Positions 26,532-35,950 of a stretch of 64,000 nt of DNA are shown piece after piece; the stretch's first letter is position 1; each line of letters starts with the position of its first letter. The notes under the pieces are model-generated. The model saw nothing but the letters and a program-made list of their open reading frames with translations, made no database searches and was not told the origin of the DNA. The stretch spans positions 8,531 through 72,530 of the forward strand of contig NZ_FRCF01000009.1 of assembly GCF_900142805.1 (NCBI RefSeq), read 5' to 3'. A program made the position numbers and the translations under genes. This DNA is from Lacicoccus alkaliphilus DSM 16010. Lineage in GTDB: Bacteria > Bacillota > Bacilli > Staphylococcales > Salinicoccaceae.

Positions 26532-26768
26532 ATGTCATCCAATATCAACAGGTCCAAGAGATGGATACTCATATTCACCGGCACTGTGACTTCCGTCGTC
26601 GCCATCCTGCTGCTCGTCACCGGCCTGATCTTCATCATGACGGAAGGCGGGATATTCGGCTTCGCCATAGTGCTTTTCGGCCTGATTTCAATCTGGTTTG
26701 CACAGCGGGAATTCAAGGAATATCGTCAGCTGAAGAAGGAAGCTGATGAAATGCGGAAGCAGGGTTAA
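26532..26768 (+). CDS. Small membrane protein with two transmembrane segments
   Basis: A 78-residue protein: short basic N-terminus, hydrophobic segments at about 11-36 and 41-57, then a charged helical tail (QREFKEYRQLKKEADEM). GAGG lies before the ATG. A half cre-like sequence (TGAAAGCGC, 26476-26484) sits upstream near a weak promoter. Family not recognised. Confidence 0.65.
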   Translation: MSSNINRSKRWILIFTGTVTSVVAILLLVTGLIFIMTEGGIFGFAIVLFGLISIWFAQREFKEYRQLKKEADEMRKQG

Positions 26769-26924
26769 ATTACACGGCTGCAGTCAGCCTAATTATGTAT
26801 TTTCGCCAAGTTTTCAGAAATGGTTTGAATTATGGGCGGTATTCACTTACCATTCAATTATAATCAGATTTAAGCGAATCAAACTTTAAGTGAATGAATC
26901 CATATATTAAAGGAGGTAATTCTA

Positions 26925-27164
26925 ATGGCATTTGTAATCACCCAGCCATGTATCGGCGAGAAAGCAGGAGACTGTGTGGACGTATGTCCGGTCGACTGTA
27001 TAGAAGAAGGGGAAGATCAGTACTTCATCGATCCCGACATCTGCATCGACTGCGGTGCGTGTGTCACCGTATGTCCTGTCGAGGCGATCATTGAAGAATA
27101 CGACATGACCCCGGAAGACGAACCATTTTTCGAAAAGGCCAAGAAATTCTACGGCCTTGCGTGA
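26925..27164 (+). CDS. fer: Ferredoxin, 7Fe type
   Basis: A 79-residue electron carrier. Cysteines at 9, 17, 21 and 25 and the CxxCxxCxxxCP set at 40, 43, 46 and 50 match Bacillus/Thermus-type 3Fe-4S/4Fe-4S ferredoxins. The acidic C-terminus is usual. AAAGGAGG precedes the ATG. Single gene with a strong terminator. Confidence 0.94.
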   Translation: MAFVITQPCIGEKAGDCVDVCPVDCIEEGEDQYFIDPDICIDCGACVTVCPVEAIIEEYDMTPEDEPFFEKAKKFYGLA

Positions 27165-27197
27165 TGATGGATTGCATAACAATACCCGTTCATGATG

Positions 27198-27229
27198 AAA
27201 GCCGCACCCTGTGAGGGTGCGGCTTTTTT
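27198..27229. terminator. Bidirectional terminator after ferredoxin
   Basis: AAAGCCGCACCCT pairs with AGGGTGCGGCTTT around a 3-base loop, followed by T residues. It also overlaps the end of the convergent DUF423 gene. Confidence 0.9.
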
Positions 27230-27590
27230 AGATCCCAGCCATTCCTATGATCACCATCACCCAGGCAGCCAGAAACAGTACGCCGCCGATCGGGGTGACC
27301 GCCCCGAGGACTGAGATGCCTGAGACCGCCAATACATACAGTGATCCGCTGAAAAAGATGATGCCTGCGAACATCAGCCAACCGGCCGCATTCATCGGCA
27401 CACCGGTGAGTCCGACCAGGATGCCGATCGCGATCAAACCGGCCGCATGGAACATCTGATACTGCACTGCCGTTTCCCAGATCCCCAGATAATGATCGCT
27501 GATCCGGCCTTCCAGCCCATGTGCGCCGAATGCACCCAGTGCGACTGATATGAACGCATTCACAGCACCCAATATTACAAATAATTTCAT
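27228..27590 (-). CDS. DUF423 membrane protein (YwdK-like)
   Basis: A 120-residue protein with four hydrophobic segments and the family motif [11 protein letters not shown] near residue 20. Function unknown. The start at 27590 is 9 bases from GGGAG; an ATG two codons earlier is too close. Near ung and ywdI, as in Bacillus (ywdK group) and staphylococci. Confidence 0.85.
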   Translation of the reverse strand: MKLFVILGAVNAFISVALGAFGAHGLEGRISDHYLGIWETAVQYQMFHAAGLIAIGILVGLTGVPMNAAGWLMFAGIIFFSGSLYVLAVSGISVLGAVTPIGGVLFLAAWVMVIIGMAGI

Positions 27591-27609
27591 ATCCATTTAC
27601 TCCCTGCTG

Positions 27610-27894
27610 TTAAAAATCAAAAATCGATTCATCCGTCCGCTTATTTTCCCGCGGCGCTCCCTCATCCTGACTGCCGCCCATCAATTCGAGCATCCTTTTG
27701 TCTTTATCCGTCAGACCCGGCCCCGCTGCTTCTTCCTGTATGCGGCCGGCCTTCCGGTCATCTTCCGGCTGTGCCTTCAGGATGCCGACCAGCGTCTCGA
27801 TTGTGTAGAGGTGCTTCTCAAACTCTCCGGGCCTGGACGAAACCTCGAGCATGTGCAGCTCTGATTTGATCTGTTGTATGATCTGCCGCTTCAT
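27610..27894 (-). CDS. YwdI/DUF5327 family protein
   Basis: A 94-residue soluble protein with a helical N-terminus ([14 protein letters not shown]) and a disordered acidic C-terminus. It matches the YwdI family found beside ung. Its ATG overlaps the ung stop by 4 bp, so the two are cotranslated. Function unknown. Confidence 0.78.
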   Translation of the reverse strand: MKRQIIQQIKSELHMLEVSSRPGEFEKHLYTIETLVGILKAQPEDDRKAGRIQEEAAGPGLTDKDKRMLELMGGSQDEGAPRENKRTDESIFDF

Positions 27895-28544
27895 TTCCGC
27901 TCACTCCAGTCCACCATCGCCCGACCGTTGGCATGCAGGTATTCATTCGCCCGGCTGAACGGCTTTGAGCCGAAAAACCCGCGATACGCGGATAAAGGGC
28001 TCGGGTGTACGGATTTTATTATCAGGTGCTTCGAGCCGTCTATGAGCGCCTCTTTTTTCTGTGCGGGCTTACCCCAGAGAATGAACACGACATTTTCAAG
28101 TTCTTCGGATACGATTCCGATGATACTGTCCGTGAACTTTTCCCAGCCGAGTCCACGATGTGAATTGGCCTTGTGTGCATCCACGGTCAGGACCGTGTTG
28201 AGCAGTAAGACCCCCTGGTCCGCCCAGTCCTTCAGGCTGCCGCCGGTGCGTTCAATGCCGAGGTCATCTTCGAGCTCTTTGTATATGTTACGGAGGGACG
28301 GCGGAATTTTTACATCCTCGTTCACGGAAAACGCTAGACCGTGCGACTGCCTTTCCCCGTGATACGGGTCCTGCCCGAGGATGACCACCCTGACATTTTC
28401 AAATGAGGTCAATTCGAATGCTGTATATATTTCCTCCCTTGGCGGGAATACTTCACCGTTTTTAAATTTATCTTCCAGAACTTCTTCCAGTGTACTGAAA
28501 TCATGCTGTGCCTTTATCTTTTTGAATATATCCGCCCATTCCAT
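27891..28544 (-). CDS. ung: Uracil-DNA glycosylase
   Basis: A 217-residue family-1 UDG that removes uracil from DNA. The water-activating loop GQDPYHG (Asp59) and the minor-groove loop [10 protein letters not shown] are intact. The start at 28544 follows the classic AGAGGTGATGAAA spacing; GTG/ATG codons just upstream lie inside that site. First gene of the ung-ywdI-DUF423 group. Confidence 0.95.
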   Translation of the reverse strand: MEWADIFKKIKAQHDFSTLEEVLEDKFKNGEVFPPREEIYTAFELTSFENVRVVILGQDPYHGERQSHGLAFSVNEDVKIPPSLRNIYKELEDDLGIERTGGSLKDWADQGVLLLNTVLTVDAHKANSHRGLGWEKFTDSIIGIVSEELENVVFILWGKPAQKKEALIDGSKHLIIKSVHPSPLSAYRGFFGSKPFSRANEYLHANGRAMVDWSERK

Positions 28545-28661
28545 TTTCATCACCTCTTACAAAATTTTATTATACCATTCCTGTAAGCAATGCTCTAGAA
28601 ATACACCGTCATATATAGTAAAATATCATTATTAATCTAATAGAGGAAAAGAGGAAATTTT

Positions 28662-29492
28662 ATGAAGCTTCAAAAGACCCTTACCATCGCGGGCACCGAT
28701 GTCAGCGGTGGTGCAGGCATCGCCGCTGACCTGAAGACATTCCAGGAGCATGAGACTTACGGAATGTCCGTCATCGTCACCACTGTGACGATGGATCCGG
28801 AGACCTGGTCCCACCGGGTGTTCCCTACGGCTTTGGAAGTCGTGGATTCACAATTGGAAACAGCTTTATCAATTTCACCGGATGCCATCAAGACAGGCAT
28901 GCTCCCTTCCGAAGAAGTGATCGAAAAAGCGAAGGAGGCTTTTTTGAACAGCGATGCAGAATCATTCGTGATCGATCCGGTCATGGTATGCAAGGGTGAT
29001 GATGAAGTCCTGAATCCCGGCCTTGTGGATGCGATGATTGAACACCTGCTCCCGCATGCGACGATCGTCACTCCCAACCTGGTCGAAGCAGGCCACCTGA
29101 CCCGCCGCAGGACACCCAAAACGCTTGAAGAAGTGAAGGAGTGTGCAAAGGAAATCGTCAAACAAGGCGCAAAAAACGTCGTCATCAAAGGCGGCACGGG
29201 CATCGAGGGTGACAAAGCGATCGACGTGTACTATGATGGTGAAGCATTCCATCTGCTGACCACCGAGAAGATCGATGCTTCATACAACCACGGGGCAGGA
29301 TGTACATTCGCCGCTGCAATCACCGCAAACCTCGCCAAAGGTGAAGCACCTCTTGAAGCGGTGCAATCGGCCAAGGCGTTCGTCACCTCGGCAATAAAGA
29401 ACGGCTGGAGACTGAATGAACATGTGGGCGTCGTCAGACACGGCGCAGCGAATACAGTGGAAGAGATTGAAGTAACAGAAGAGAAGATTTAA
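28662..29492 (+). CDS. pdxK: Pyridoxine/hydroxymethylpyrimidine kinase (PdxK/ThiD family)
   Basis: A 276-residue ribokinase-fold kinase. The N-terminal GTDVSGGAGIAADLKTF motif and C-terminal NHGAGCTFAAAI (anion hole and cysteine) define the ThiD/PdxK group, which in staphylococci phosphorylates vitamin B6 forms. There is no thiamine gene nearby, which favours the PdxK role, but ThiD activity is possible. Own promoter region and terminator. Confidence 0.88.
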   Translation: MKLQKTLTIAGTDVSGGAGIAADLKTFQEHETYGMSVIVTTVTMDPETWSHRVFPTALEVVDSQLETALSISPDAIKTGMLPSEEVIEKAKEAFLNSDAESFVIDPVMVCKGDDEVLNPGLVDAMIEHLLPHATIVTPNLVEAGHLTRRRTPKTLEEVKECAKEIVKQGAKNVVIKGGTGIEGDKAIDVYYDGEAFHLLTTEKIDASYNHGAGCTFAAAITANLAKGEAPLEAVQSAKAFVTSAIKNGWRLNEHVGVVRHGAANTVEEIEVTEEKI

Positions 29493-29520
29493 AAGAGATA
29501 GCCCGTCTATCTCTTTTAAA
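29488..29520 (+). terminator. Hairpin after pdxK
   Basis: A perfect 14-bp stem with a 5-base loop overlaps the pdxK stop codon; the T tract is part of the stem, so strength is uncertain. Confidence 0.6.
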
Positions 29521-29555
29521 TTGAATTCATATGCAGAAGTGGGAGTTGCATTTTA

Positions 29556-29915
29556 ATGGAGACTATTGACCGCGGAAAAGTGCAGGAAATGTTGAATCAA
29601 TATCAAAATCAACCTGTTTACATCCACGTCGAAATAACGAGCGGCGTGTATGCAGATCATTTGAACGAGGATGTCTTCAATGCAGGGACATTCCTCCGGA
29701 ACATCCAGGTCGAATATATCCAGGGTGCCATCCGGGGCGGCAAAGATGGCGCATACCGCGTGGGCCTGAAGCTCGTGAACGGCGGATGGATATATGTCCT
29801 CGGCCTGACGCATTATGCCATCAATGAAAACGACGAATTCATCATGCACGGTTTCGACCATGACGGCAAATTGGCAAGCGCATTGGAAATATCTTCCAAT
29901 GAGTTTTTCAAATAG
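29556..29915 (+). CDS. yojF: YojF family protein (DUF1806)
   Basis: A 119-residue protein matching YojF, which is nearly always next to the bacillithiol deacetylase gene bshB2 (yojG), as here with a 11-bp gap. Function unknown; the context suggests a link to bacillithiol. GGGAG precedes the ATG. Confidence 0.87.
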   Translation: METIDRGKVQEMLNQYQNQPVYIHVEITSGVYADHLNEDVFNAGTFLRNIQVEYIQGAIRGGKDGAYRVGLKLVNGGWIYVLGLTHYAINENDEFIMHGFDHDGKLASALEISSNEFFK

Positions 29916-29926
29916 GAGGCATCACA

Positions 29927-30595
29927 ATGGAAAAAGAAAGACATGTTTTAGTCGTCTTCCCCCACCCGGATGATGAGGCATTCGGTGTTTCAGGCACCAT
30001 CATGAAATACATCGATTCAGGTGTGCCCGTGACATACGCCTGCCTGACATACGGGGACATGGGAAGAAGCCTGGGGTATCCTCCTTTCGCAACGAGGGAA
30101 TCATTACATGATATAAGGAAGCAGGAAGTTGAGAAAAGTGCTAAAATAATGGGGCTGACTGATTTAAGGCTTCTCGGTTACAGGGATAAAACACTCGAAT
30201 TCGAGCCGCCCGGCCATTTGGCTTCCGTCATAAAAGACATGATGGATGAACTCAATCCTTCAAGGATCATTTCCTTCTACCCGGGATATTCGGTCCACCC
30301 TGATCACGAGGCGACTGCAGAAGCTGTCTTAAAGGCAGTCGAGGACATGCCTCCTTCGGAAAGGCCTGCCCTTCAGCTCGTCGCTTTTGCCAAGAGCACA
30401 CTGGATGACCTTGGAGATCCTGACATCATCAATGACATCACCGGTTATGAAGATAAAAAAGAACAGGTGATGGCGGCACACATTTCCCAGACCGGCCCGT
30501 TGCTCAAAAGGCTGGCTGCCGGGACTGTAGAAGGACAGGAAGCAAGGGAAGCTTATTTGAAGTTGGAACAATTTTACAGTTATGATATAGATTAA
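29927..30595 (+). CDS. bshB2: Bacillithiol biosynthesis deacetylase BshB2
   Basis: A 222-residue LmbE/PIG-L zinc deacetylase. Metal and catalytic residues are in HPDDEAFG (13-20) and SVHPDHEAT. It deacetylates GlcNAc-malate to glucosaminyl-malate on the way to bacillithiol, the low-molecular-weight thiol of Firmicutes. In an operon with yojF and probably folE2 (10-bp gap). Confidence 0.92.
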   Translation: MEKERHVLVVFPHPDDEAFGVSGTIMKYIDSGVPVTYACLTYGDMGRSLGYPPFATRESLHDIRKQEVEKSAKIMGLTDLRLLGYRDKTLEFEPPGHLASVIKDMMDELNPSRIISFYPGYSVHPDHEATAEAVLKAVEDMPPSERPALQLVAFAKSTLDDLGDPDIINDITGYEDKKEQVMAAHISQTGPLLKRLAAGTVEGQEAREAYLKLEQFYSYDID

Positions 30596-30605
30596 GGAGA
30601 TTATT

Positions 30606-31484
30606 ATGGAAGAATTGGATTTAACGACACGAGAAGGTCGTTTTAAACATTTTGGTTCTGTTGAACCTGTGAAAGGGACGAAACCAACAGAAAAAGCTGA
30701 AATGGCTGATCTTCAAAATTCTAAAAAAGATTTTCTATTTGCAGTCGAGTCCGTGGGCATCAATAATTTAAGTTATCCGGTGGTGATTGGTGATTTCCAG
30801 TCAGTCGGCAACTTCGAACTCGCAACCAGCCTGCGCCGTGAAGAGAAAGGCGTCAATATGAGCCGTTTGCTCGAGGCGCTCGAAACGGAGAACAGAAATG
30901 GCGTCAGACTTGATTTCGCAACGCTTGAACAAGTCCTTAAAGTGCTCCGTGACCGGATGCGTCAGGAAAATGCCGAAGTCACCGCAGATGGGAAATGGTA
31001 TTTTTCCAAGCCGAGTCCCGGCACGAATCTGCACGGTATGGCCCACGCTGACGTCAAATACTCACTTGCACTGGATGAAGGCGGACTGACAAGAAAACAG
31101 TTCGGTATGACAGCCATGGTCACGACGCTGTGCCCTTGTTCAAAAGAAATCAGTGAATACAGCGCCCATAATCAGCGCGGCTACGTCAAAGTGCTGATAG
31201 ATGTCGATCCTGGGGCGGACTTGCCTGAAAACCATAAGGAAATCGTTTATGAATTACTTGAAATAAATGCATCAAGCCAGCTCTACCCTATCCTCAAAAG
31301 GACGGATGAGAAGATGGTGACGGAGCGCGCTTATGAAAATCCGCGTTTTGTTGAAGATCTGATCCGTCTGATTGCATACGATATTGCAGAGCTTGACTGG
31401 GTCAAAGGTTTTGAGCTGGAGTGCCGCAACGAAGAAAGCATCCATCAGCATGATGCCTTCAGCCGCATGAAACACCAAAAATGA
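30606..31484 (+). CDS. folE2: GTP cyclohydrolase I type 2
   Basis: A 292-residue FolE2 (GCYH-IB), converting GTP to dihydroneopterin triphosphate for folate. The catalytic and metal cysteine region TTLCPCSKEISEY is present. FolE2 works with metals other than zinc and often replaces or supports the zinc-dependent FolE. AGGAG precedes the ATG. Last gene of the yojF-bshB2-folE2 run. Confidence 0.94.
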   Translation: MEELDLTTREGRFKHFGSVEPVKGTKPTEKAEMADLQNSKKDFLFAVESVGINNLSYPVVIGDFQSVGNFELATSLRREEKGVNMSRLLEALETENRNGVRLDFATLEQVLKVLRDRMRQENAEVTADGKWYFSKPSPGTNLHGMAHADVKYSLALDEGGLTRKQFGMTAMVTTLCPCSKEISEYSAHNQRGYVKVLIDVDPGADLPENHKEIVYELLEINASSQLYPILKRTDEKMVTERAYENPRFVEDLIRLIAYDIAELDWVKGFELECRNEESIHQHDAFSRMKHQK

Positions 31485-31514
31485 AAAAAGACATCCTTTA
31501 CGGATGTCTTTTTT
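31484..31514. terminator. Bidirectional terminator after folE2
   Basis: GACATCC and GGATGTC pair around a 5-base loop, with an A run before and six T after, so it works both ways. It overlaps the end of the convergent HAD gene. Confidence 0.9.
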
Positions 31515-32394
31515 CATTGGAAGTGAATTCCAGTTCATTGTTCAGGACTTTCTCTATCGCTTCAGCTACACCGTCATGGGTATTCGTCCCCGTCACCACA
31601 TCGGCGATCGCCTTCACTTCAGATGTCGCATTTCCCATGGCTACAGAAGTGCCGACACGCTTCAGCATTGATATATCATTAAGGTTGTCCCCGATGGCCA
31701 TCGTCTCGTTCAGTTCAACGCCCAAAGTTTCTGCCAGCTTTTCAAGTGCAATGCCCTTTTGTGCTTCTGCATGCGTGAGTTCGATATTACCGTGTGACGA
31801 CGCTGAAACAGCAACATCACCGATTTCATTCAGATAGTTTTTGGCTCTGACAAGTTTAGGCCTGGAGGACGAAGCCGCAAGGAATTTCAATATGTTTTCA
31901 TCTTCGCTTTCGTATACAGCCCGGTAGTCCTGGACTTCCTGTAATGAAGTTTTTGCGAGCCGCTCGCGCATCAGCCTTCGGATCTTTTCAACATCAGGGG
32001 TGCCTCCGGACTGTCTTGCCAGCTCTATGAAAATATCTATATCCCTTTCAATGCTCGTTGTATATATTGCCCGGTCGGTATAGACCTGATAAAAGACATC
32101 TTCAGCTTTCAGCACTTCCGTCACATCTGCAATCAGATCACGGGTCAGAGGATGGCTCGCCACCACTTCATGTGACGCATCACGCACCTGTGCACCGTTC
32201 AAACAGATGTACGGGATCTGAAGTCTGTACTCCCGCACTATCGCATGTGCTTCATAGTAGGCTCTGCCTGTTGCAATGACGACATGAATGCCCTGCCCGA
32301 TCGCCTTATTGATCGCGAGTATCGTCCTCGGCGTGATTTCATGCTCCGGTGTCAGCAGGGTCCCGTCCATATCAATTGCTATCAACTTGACCAT
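31498..32394 (-). CDS. Cof-type HAD-IIB sugar-phosphate phosphatase
   Basis: A 298-residue HAD phosphatase. Motif I is IDMDGTLLT (nucleophile Asp8, acid Asp10), motif II VIATGRAY, and motifs III/IV are in AIGDNLNDISMLK; the large C2B cap lies between. Members hydrolyse sugar phosphates, FMN or similar; substrate open. AAAGGGAG is about 14 bases upstream of the ATG. Confidence 0.9.
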   Translation of the reverse strand: MVKLIAIDMDGTLLTPEHEITPRTILAINKAIGQGIHVVIATGRAYYEAHAIVREYRLQIPYICLNGAQVRDASHEVVASHPLTRDLIADVTEVLKAEDVFYQVYTDRAIYTTSIERDIDIFIELARQSGGTPDVEKIRRLMRERLAKTSLQEVQDYRAVYESEDENILKFLAASSSRPKLVRAKNYLNEIGDVAVSASSHGNIELTHAEAQKGIALEKLAETLGVELNETMAIGDNLNDISMLKRVGTSVAMGNATSEVKAIADVVTGTNTHDGVAEAIEKVLNNELEFTSNEKRHP

Positions 32395-32441
32395 AAGCTA
32401 GATAAAACTCCCTTTAACTTGATATATTTTAATATTATGAT

Positions 32442-32915
32442 TCATGTGTCCCTTTTGCGTCTCAAATCCTTGAAAAAATCTTTCAGGATCCTGCTGCATT
32501 CCTCTTCCATGACACCTTCCGTCACAAGCGGCCTGTGGTTGAATCGGGGCTCATCAAGGAGTTCCATCAGGCTTCTCACAGTACCGCCCTTTTTATCATA
32601 GGCACCGAAAACGATATGTGGCAACCGGCTCATTATGATGGCTCCTGAACACATGACGCAGGGTTCCAGTGTGACATACAGGGTGCAATCCTCCAGTCGG
32701 AAAGACTCGAAACGATCACTCGCCCTGTGGATTGCAATCATCTCGGCGTGGGTTAATGGGTGGCCTTCAGTTTCCCTCAGGTTATGGCCGCGTGAAATGA
32801 TTTCTTTTTCATGCACCACAACCGCACCAATGGGCACTTCGCCTTTTCCATACGCTTTTCCCGCTTCTTCCAGTGCTGCCCTCATGAAGAATTCATGGTC
32901 GTTTGGTTTTGGCAT
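32442..32915 (-). CDS. tadA: tRNA-specific adenosine deaminase
   Basis: A 157-residue zinc deaminase that converts A34 to inosine in tRNA-Arg(ACG). Zinc and catalytic residues: His56 and Glu58 in THAEMIA, Cys86 and Cys89 in PCVMC. Overlaps the upstream HAD gene by 23 bp, so both are in one transcript. Confidence 0.94.
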   Translation of the reverse strand: MPKPNDHEFFMRAALEEAGKAYGKGEVPIGAVVVHEKEIISRGHNLRETEGHPLTHAEMIAIHRASDRFESFRLEDCTLYVTLEPCVMCSGAIIMSRLPHIVFGAYDKKGGTVRSLMELLDEPRFNHRPLVTEGVMEEECSRILKDFFKDLRRKRDT

Positions 32916-33603
32916 TGACTATAAACTCCCCGTCCCGGATCAGATCCGTTACACTGTCGACGATCAAATCAGCGCCTTTCAGCTGCTCCCGCCTCGATGT
33001 ACCGCTTAAGACACCTATCGTGTAAAGGCCTTCTTCTTCACCGAGCAAGGTGTCCGCATTATTATCCCCGATCATCACCACATCATCCACATCGTATTCA
33101 TGCCTTTCCAAAAATGGCCGGACCACCCTGAAATCCGGCTTTTTATAGTCAGTGTCATCCCCGGCCACGATATCATCGATCAATTCCGTGAGTCCGAGTT
33201 GACTGACGAAAAGCTCCGCCCCTTTCCTTGAATCACTTGTGACGATGACATTCTTATAATCCAGCGATTTCAGCGTGGTGAGCACTTCCCTCGAACCATC
33301 GATCAGCTCCATGTGGCCTGCGATGAAATCCAGATTTTCCTCATAAAATTCCTGTGCCCACTTTCCCCCGCCAGCGGCAAATCCTTCGTATACAGCATGT
33401 ATATCTGCACCCGTACCGCTGGCAGCTACGGAGTCGGATAGCATTTTGTTGTTTTCAAGGCCGAGCGCGCGTGCGACGTCTTCTTTTTGCGGATGAAGTC
33501 CGAAGTGCTCTGTAAAAGCTTCAACACTTTTAATCGCAAAAGGCGTCCATACTTTTTCATAATTCAACAATGTGCCGTCCTTATCAAACAGTATCGCTTT
33601 CAA
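32893..33603 (-). CDS. HAD-IA family hydrolase (Gph-like)
   Basis: A 236-residue HAD phosphatase with motif I FDKDGTLL (Asp7, Asp9), motif II VTSDS, and motif IV MIGDNNADT; the small helical cap fits the phosphoglycolate-phosphatase group. TTG start at 33603 with AGGAGG 7 bases upstream. Overlaps tadA. Substrate not predictable. Confidence 0.88.
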   Translation of the reverse strand: MKAILFDKDGTLLNYEKVWTPFAIKSVEAFTEHFGLHPQKEDVARALGLENNKMLSDSVAASGTGADIHAVYEGFAAGGGKWAQEFYEENLDFIAGHMELIDGSREVLTTLKSLDYKNVIVTSDSRKGAELFVSQLGLTELIDDIVAGDDTDYKKPDFRVVRPFLERHEYDVDDVVMIGDNNADTLLGEEEGLYTIGVLSGTSRREQLKGADLIVDSVTDLIRDGEFIVNAKTKRP

Positions 33604-33618
33604 TTCCTGTCCTCCTGT

Positions 33619-33647
33619 TAAAAATAAGAAGGCACAATGCCTTCTTA
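33619..33647 (-). terminator. Terminator after tdh
   Basis: TAAGAAGGCA and TGCCTTCTTA pair around a 3-base loop, followed by TTTTT on the minus strand; overlaps the tdh stop. Confidence 0.85.
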
Positions 33648-34589
33648 CACTTTATCTTTTATTGCGTTTATCATTTCTGCGGTCATTTTTTCCAAATCGA
33701 ACATGGGATTGAAACCCCACTGCCTTTCGGCTTCACTGGTATCGATCGAATCCGGCCAGCTTTCGGCAATTCCCTGTCTGACCGGGTCCACGTCATAATC
33801 CAGCTCGAAGCCGGGTATATGCTTCCTGATCTCCCGGGCGATCATTTCGGGCTCGATGCTCATTGCCGAAACGTTGAAGGCATTCCGATCGACCAGATTT
33901 TCCGCATCCGTCTCCATCAATTGTATCACAGCATCGATGGCATCATCCATATACATCATGTCCATATAAGTCCCTTCCCCGATACAGGACGTATACTTCC
34001 CAGCCTTCACCGCCTCAAAATAAATTTCAACAGCATAGTCGGTGGTCCCGCCGCCCGGCTCCTTGATGTGTGAAATCAGGCCGGGAAACCTGAGCCCGCG
34101 CGTATCCACGCCAAATTTATCGAAGTAATAATCGCACAGCAGCTCCCCCGCAACCTTATTTACCCCGTACATCGTGGTCGGCCGCTGAATCGTCGTCTGC
34201 GGTGCGTCTTTTTTGGGTGTGGAAGGGCCGAAAGCCCCGATGGAGCTCGGCGTGAAGAATTTCGCTTTCCTTTTCCTCGCGACTTCGAGTGCATTGACGA
34301 GTCCACCCATATTGATGTCCCAGGCAATCAGCGGTTTCGACTCGCATGTGGCACTGAGGAGCGCCGCCATATGCATGATGGTGTCCGGCTTGAACTCATC
34401 CGCTATACTCACCATCTCATCATACCTTCTTACATCCAGTATTTTAAACGGCTTACCCTTTAATGGTCCTTCGGCAGGCGCATTGATGTCCGTCGCCAGC
34501 ACATTCTCCTCACCGTATATTTCCCTCAGCCTGACGGTCAGCTCTGTACCGATTTGCCCGAGGGCCCCCGTGATCAATATTCTTTCCAT
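33645..34589 (-). CDS. L-threonine 3-dehydrogenase, SDR (epimerase-like) type
   Basis: A 314-residue extended short-chain dehydrogenase. The NAD site ITGALGQIG lies at the N-terminus and the catalytic YGVNK follows PTTM. It is the SDR-type threonine dehydrogenase, oxidising L-threonine to 2-amino-3-ketobutyrate. It directly follows kbl (12-bp gap), whose product cleaves that ketoacid with CoA, which strongly supports the call. Confidence 0.9.
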   Translation of the reverse strand: MERILITGALGQIGTELTVRLREIYGEENVLATDINAPAEGPLKGKPFKILDVRRYDEMVSIADEFKPDTIMHMAALLSATCESKPLIAWDINMGGLVNALEVARKRKAKFFTPSSIGAFGPSTPKKDAPQTTIQRPTTMYGVNKVAGELLCDYYFDKFGVDTRGLRFPGLISHIKEPGGGTTDYAVEIYFEAVKAGKYTSCIGEGTYMDMMYMDDAIDAVIQLMETDAENLVDRNAFNVSAMSIEPEMIAREIRKHIPGFELDYDVDPVRQGIAESWPDSIDTSEAERQWGFNPMFDLEKMTAEMINAIKDKV

Positions 34590-34601
34590 AATAATCCCCT
34601 T

Positions 34602-35792
34602 TTATGATATCACATTTAATTCTTTTCCGACTTTTTCATAAATTTCCAGTGCCTCATCGAGCATTTCTTTCGTATGCGCCGCTGTCGGCATATTCCGCAC
34701 ACGGCCGGTGCCTCTCGGCACAGTCGGAAATACGATGGACTTTGCATAGACGCCCTCTTCCATCAACCGCTTTGAGAACGCCTGGGTGGTTTTCTCATCA
34801 CCGATGATGCACGGCGTGATCGGCGTTTCCGAATTGCCGATATTGAAACCAAGTGTCTCAAGGCCTTTCTTCAAATAATCGCCGTTTTCCCACAAGCGGT
34901 CATGCAGCTCAGTGGAGGCCATCAGCATCTTCACTGCTTCATTGATCGCTTTAGTATCTCCCGGCGTCAGAGACGTGGAGAACAGGAACGGACGTGCCGC
35001 CACTTTCAAATAATCGACCAGGTCCTGAGTACCGGCGATGTAACCGCCGACGACCCCGATCGCCTTGGACAGCGTGCCCATCTGGATATCGACTTCCTTC
35101 TCAAGTCCGAAGTGCTTAACCGTACCGGCCCCTTTGCCCATGACGCCGGAACCGTGTGCATCATCCACATAAGTGATGAGGTCGAATGCCTTGGCGATCT
35201 CGACGATTTCAGGAAGTTTCGCAACATCCCCGTCCATTGAAAACACACCGTCGGTGATGTACATCACTTTTTTAAACTGACCGGACTCGGTCGCTTCCCT
35301 GGCCTTCTTCCTCAGATCATCCATATCGGAGTGATTGACACGGATGATCTTTGCGCGCGACAGACGGCAGCCGTCGATGATCGATGCGTGATTCAATTCA
35401 TCGGACAGTATCGCATCTTCCTTATCCATCACACCCTGTATCGCTGCCATGTTGCAGTTGAAACCGGACTGGAATGCGACCGCCGCTTCCGTCCCCTTGA
35501 ACTTCGCAAGGGTCTCCTCCAATTCAACATGGACATCCAGTGTACCGTTGATCGTCCTCACTGCACCTGCTCCGACACCGTGGGAATCTATCGTGTCCTT
35601 CGCTGCTTTCTTCAATAGTTCATCTGTCGCAAGGCCGAGGTAGTTATTCGACGACAGATTGATCAGCGCTTCGCCGTCAATGTCGATCACCGGCCCATTC
35701 GCGCCCCTTACCACATTGATTTCATTGTACAGACCATTGTCCTTCAAATCCTGCAGATTCGAAGATAAAAATTCGTTCAAAATTTTAGACAT
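34602..35792 (-). CDS. kbl: Glycine C-acetyltransferase (2-amino-3-ketobutyrate CoA ligase)
   Basis: A 396-residue alpha-oxoamine synthase. PLP binds Lys243 in [22 protein letters not shown] and DDAHGSG are family motifs. It turns 2-amino-3-ketobutyrate and CoA into glycine and acetyl-CoA. In operon with the threonine dehydrogenase. A cre-like site at 35826-35839 suggests carbon catabolite control. Confidence 0.95.
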   Translation of the reverse strand: MSKILNEFLSSNLQDLKDNGLYNEINVVRGANGPVIDIDGEALINLSSNNYLGLATDELLKKAAKDTIDSHGVGAGAVRTINGTLDVHVELEETLAKFKGTEAAVAFQSGFNCNMAAIQGVMDKEDAILSDELNHASIIDGCRLSRAKIIRVNHSDMDDLRKKAREATESGQFKKVMYITDGVFSMDGDVAKLPEIVEIAKAFDLITYVDDAHGSGVMGKGAGTVKHFGLEKEVDIQMGTLSKAIGVVGGYIAGTQDLVDYLKVAARPFLFSTSLTPGDTKAINEAVKMLMASTELHDRLWENGDYLKKGLETLGFNIGNSETPITPCIIGDEKTTQAFSKRLMEEGVYAKSIVFPTVPRGTGRVRNMPTAAHTKEMLDEALEIYEKVGKELNVIS

Positions 35793-35825
35793 TTACCTCT
35801 CTCCTCTCGTTTCCATTTTATCACA

Positions 35826-35839
35826 ATAAAGCGCTTTCT
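35826..35839. promoter_or_regulatory. cre-like CcpA site upstream of kbl
   Basis: ATAAAGCGCTTTCT contains a perfect 10-bp core palindrome AAAGCGCTTT of the CcpA consensus, 34 bp upstream of the kbl ATG. Placed at or downstream of the likely promoter, it would repress. Confidence 0.55.
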
Positions 35840-35895
35840 TTTATATGAAAATCGGTTTTCAGGCGAAGTAACAGTATTCAATTTAGAGCAAATAG

Positions 35896-35924
35896 TTTAA
35901 ATAATTAAAATTATTTGGTAAAAT
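35896..35924 (+). promoter_or_regulatory. Promoter with embedded operator for the M20 array
   Basis: An extended -10 (TGGTAAAAT, hexamer 35919-35924) and a weak -35 TTTAAA (35896) are 17 bases apart. The spacer region carries a perfect 18-bp palindrome (35899-35916), a likely repressor site; outer arms ATAGTT (35893) and AACTAT (35926) extend the symmetry. Confidence 0.55.
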
Positions 35925-35950
35925 GAACTATTATCTTATGGAGGTTAACA

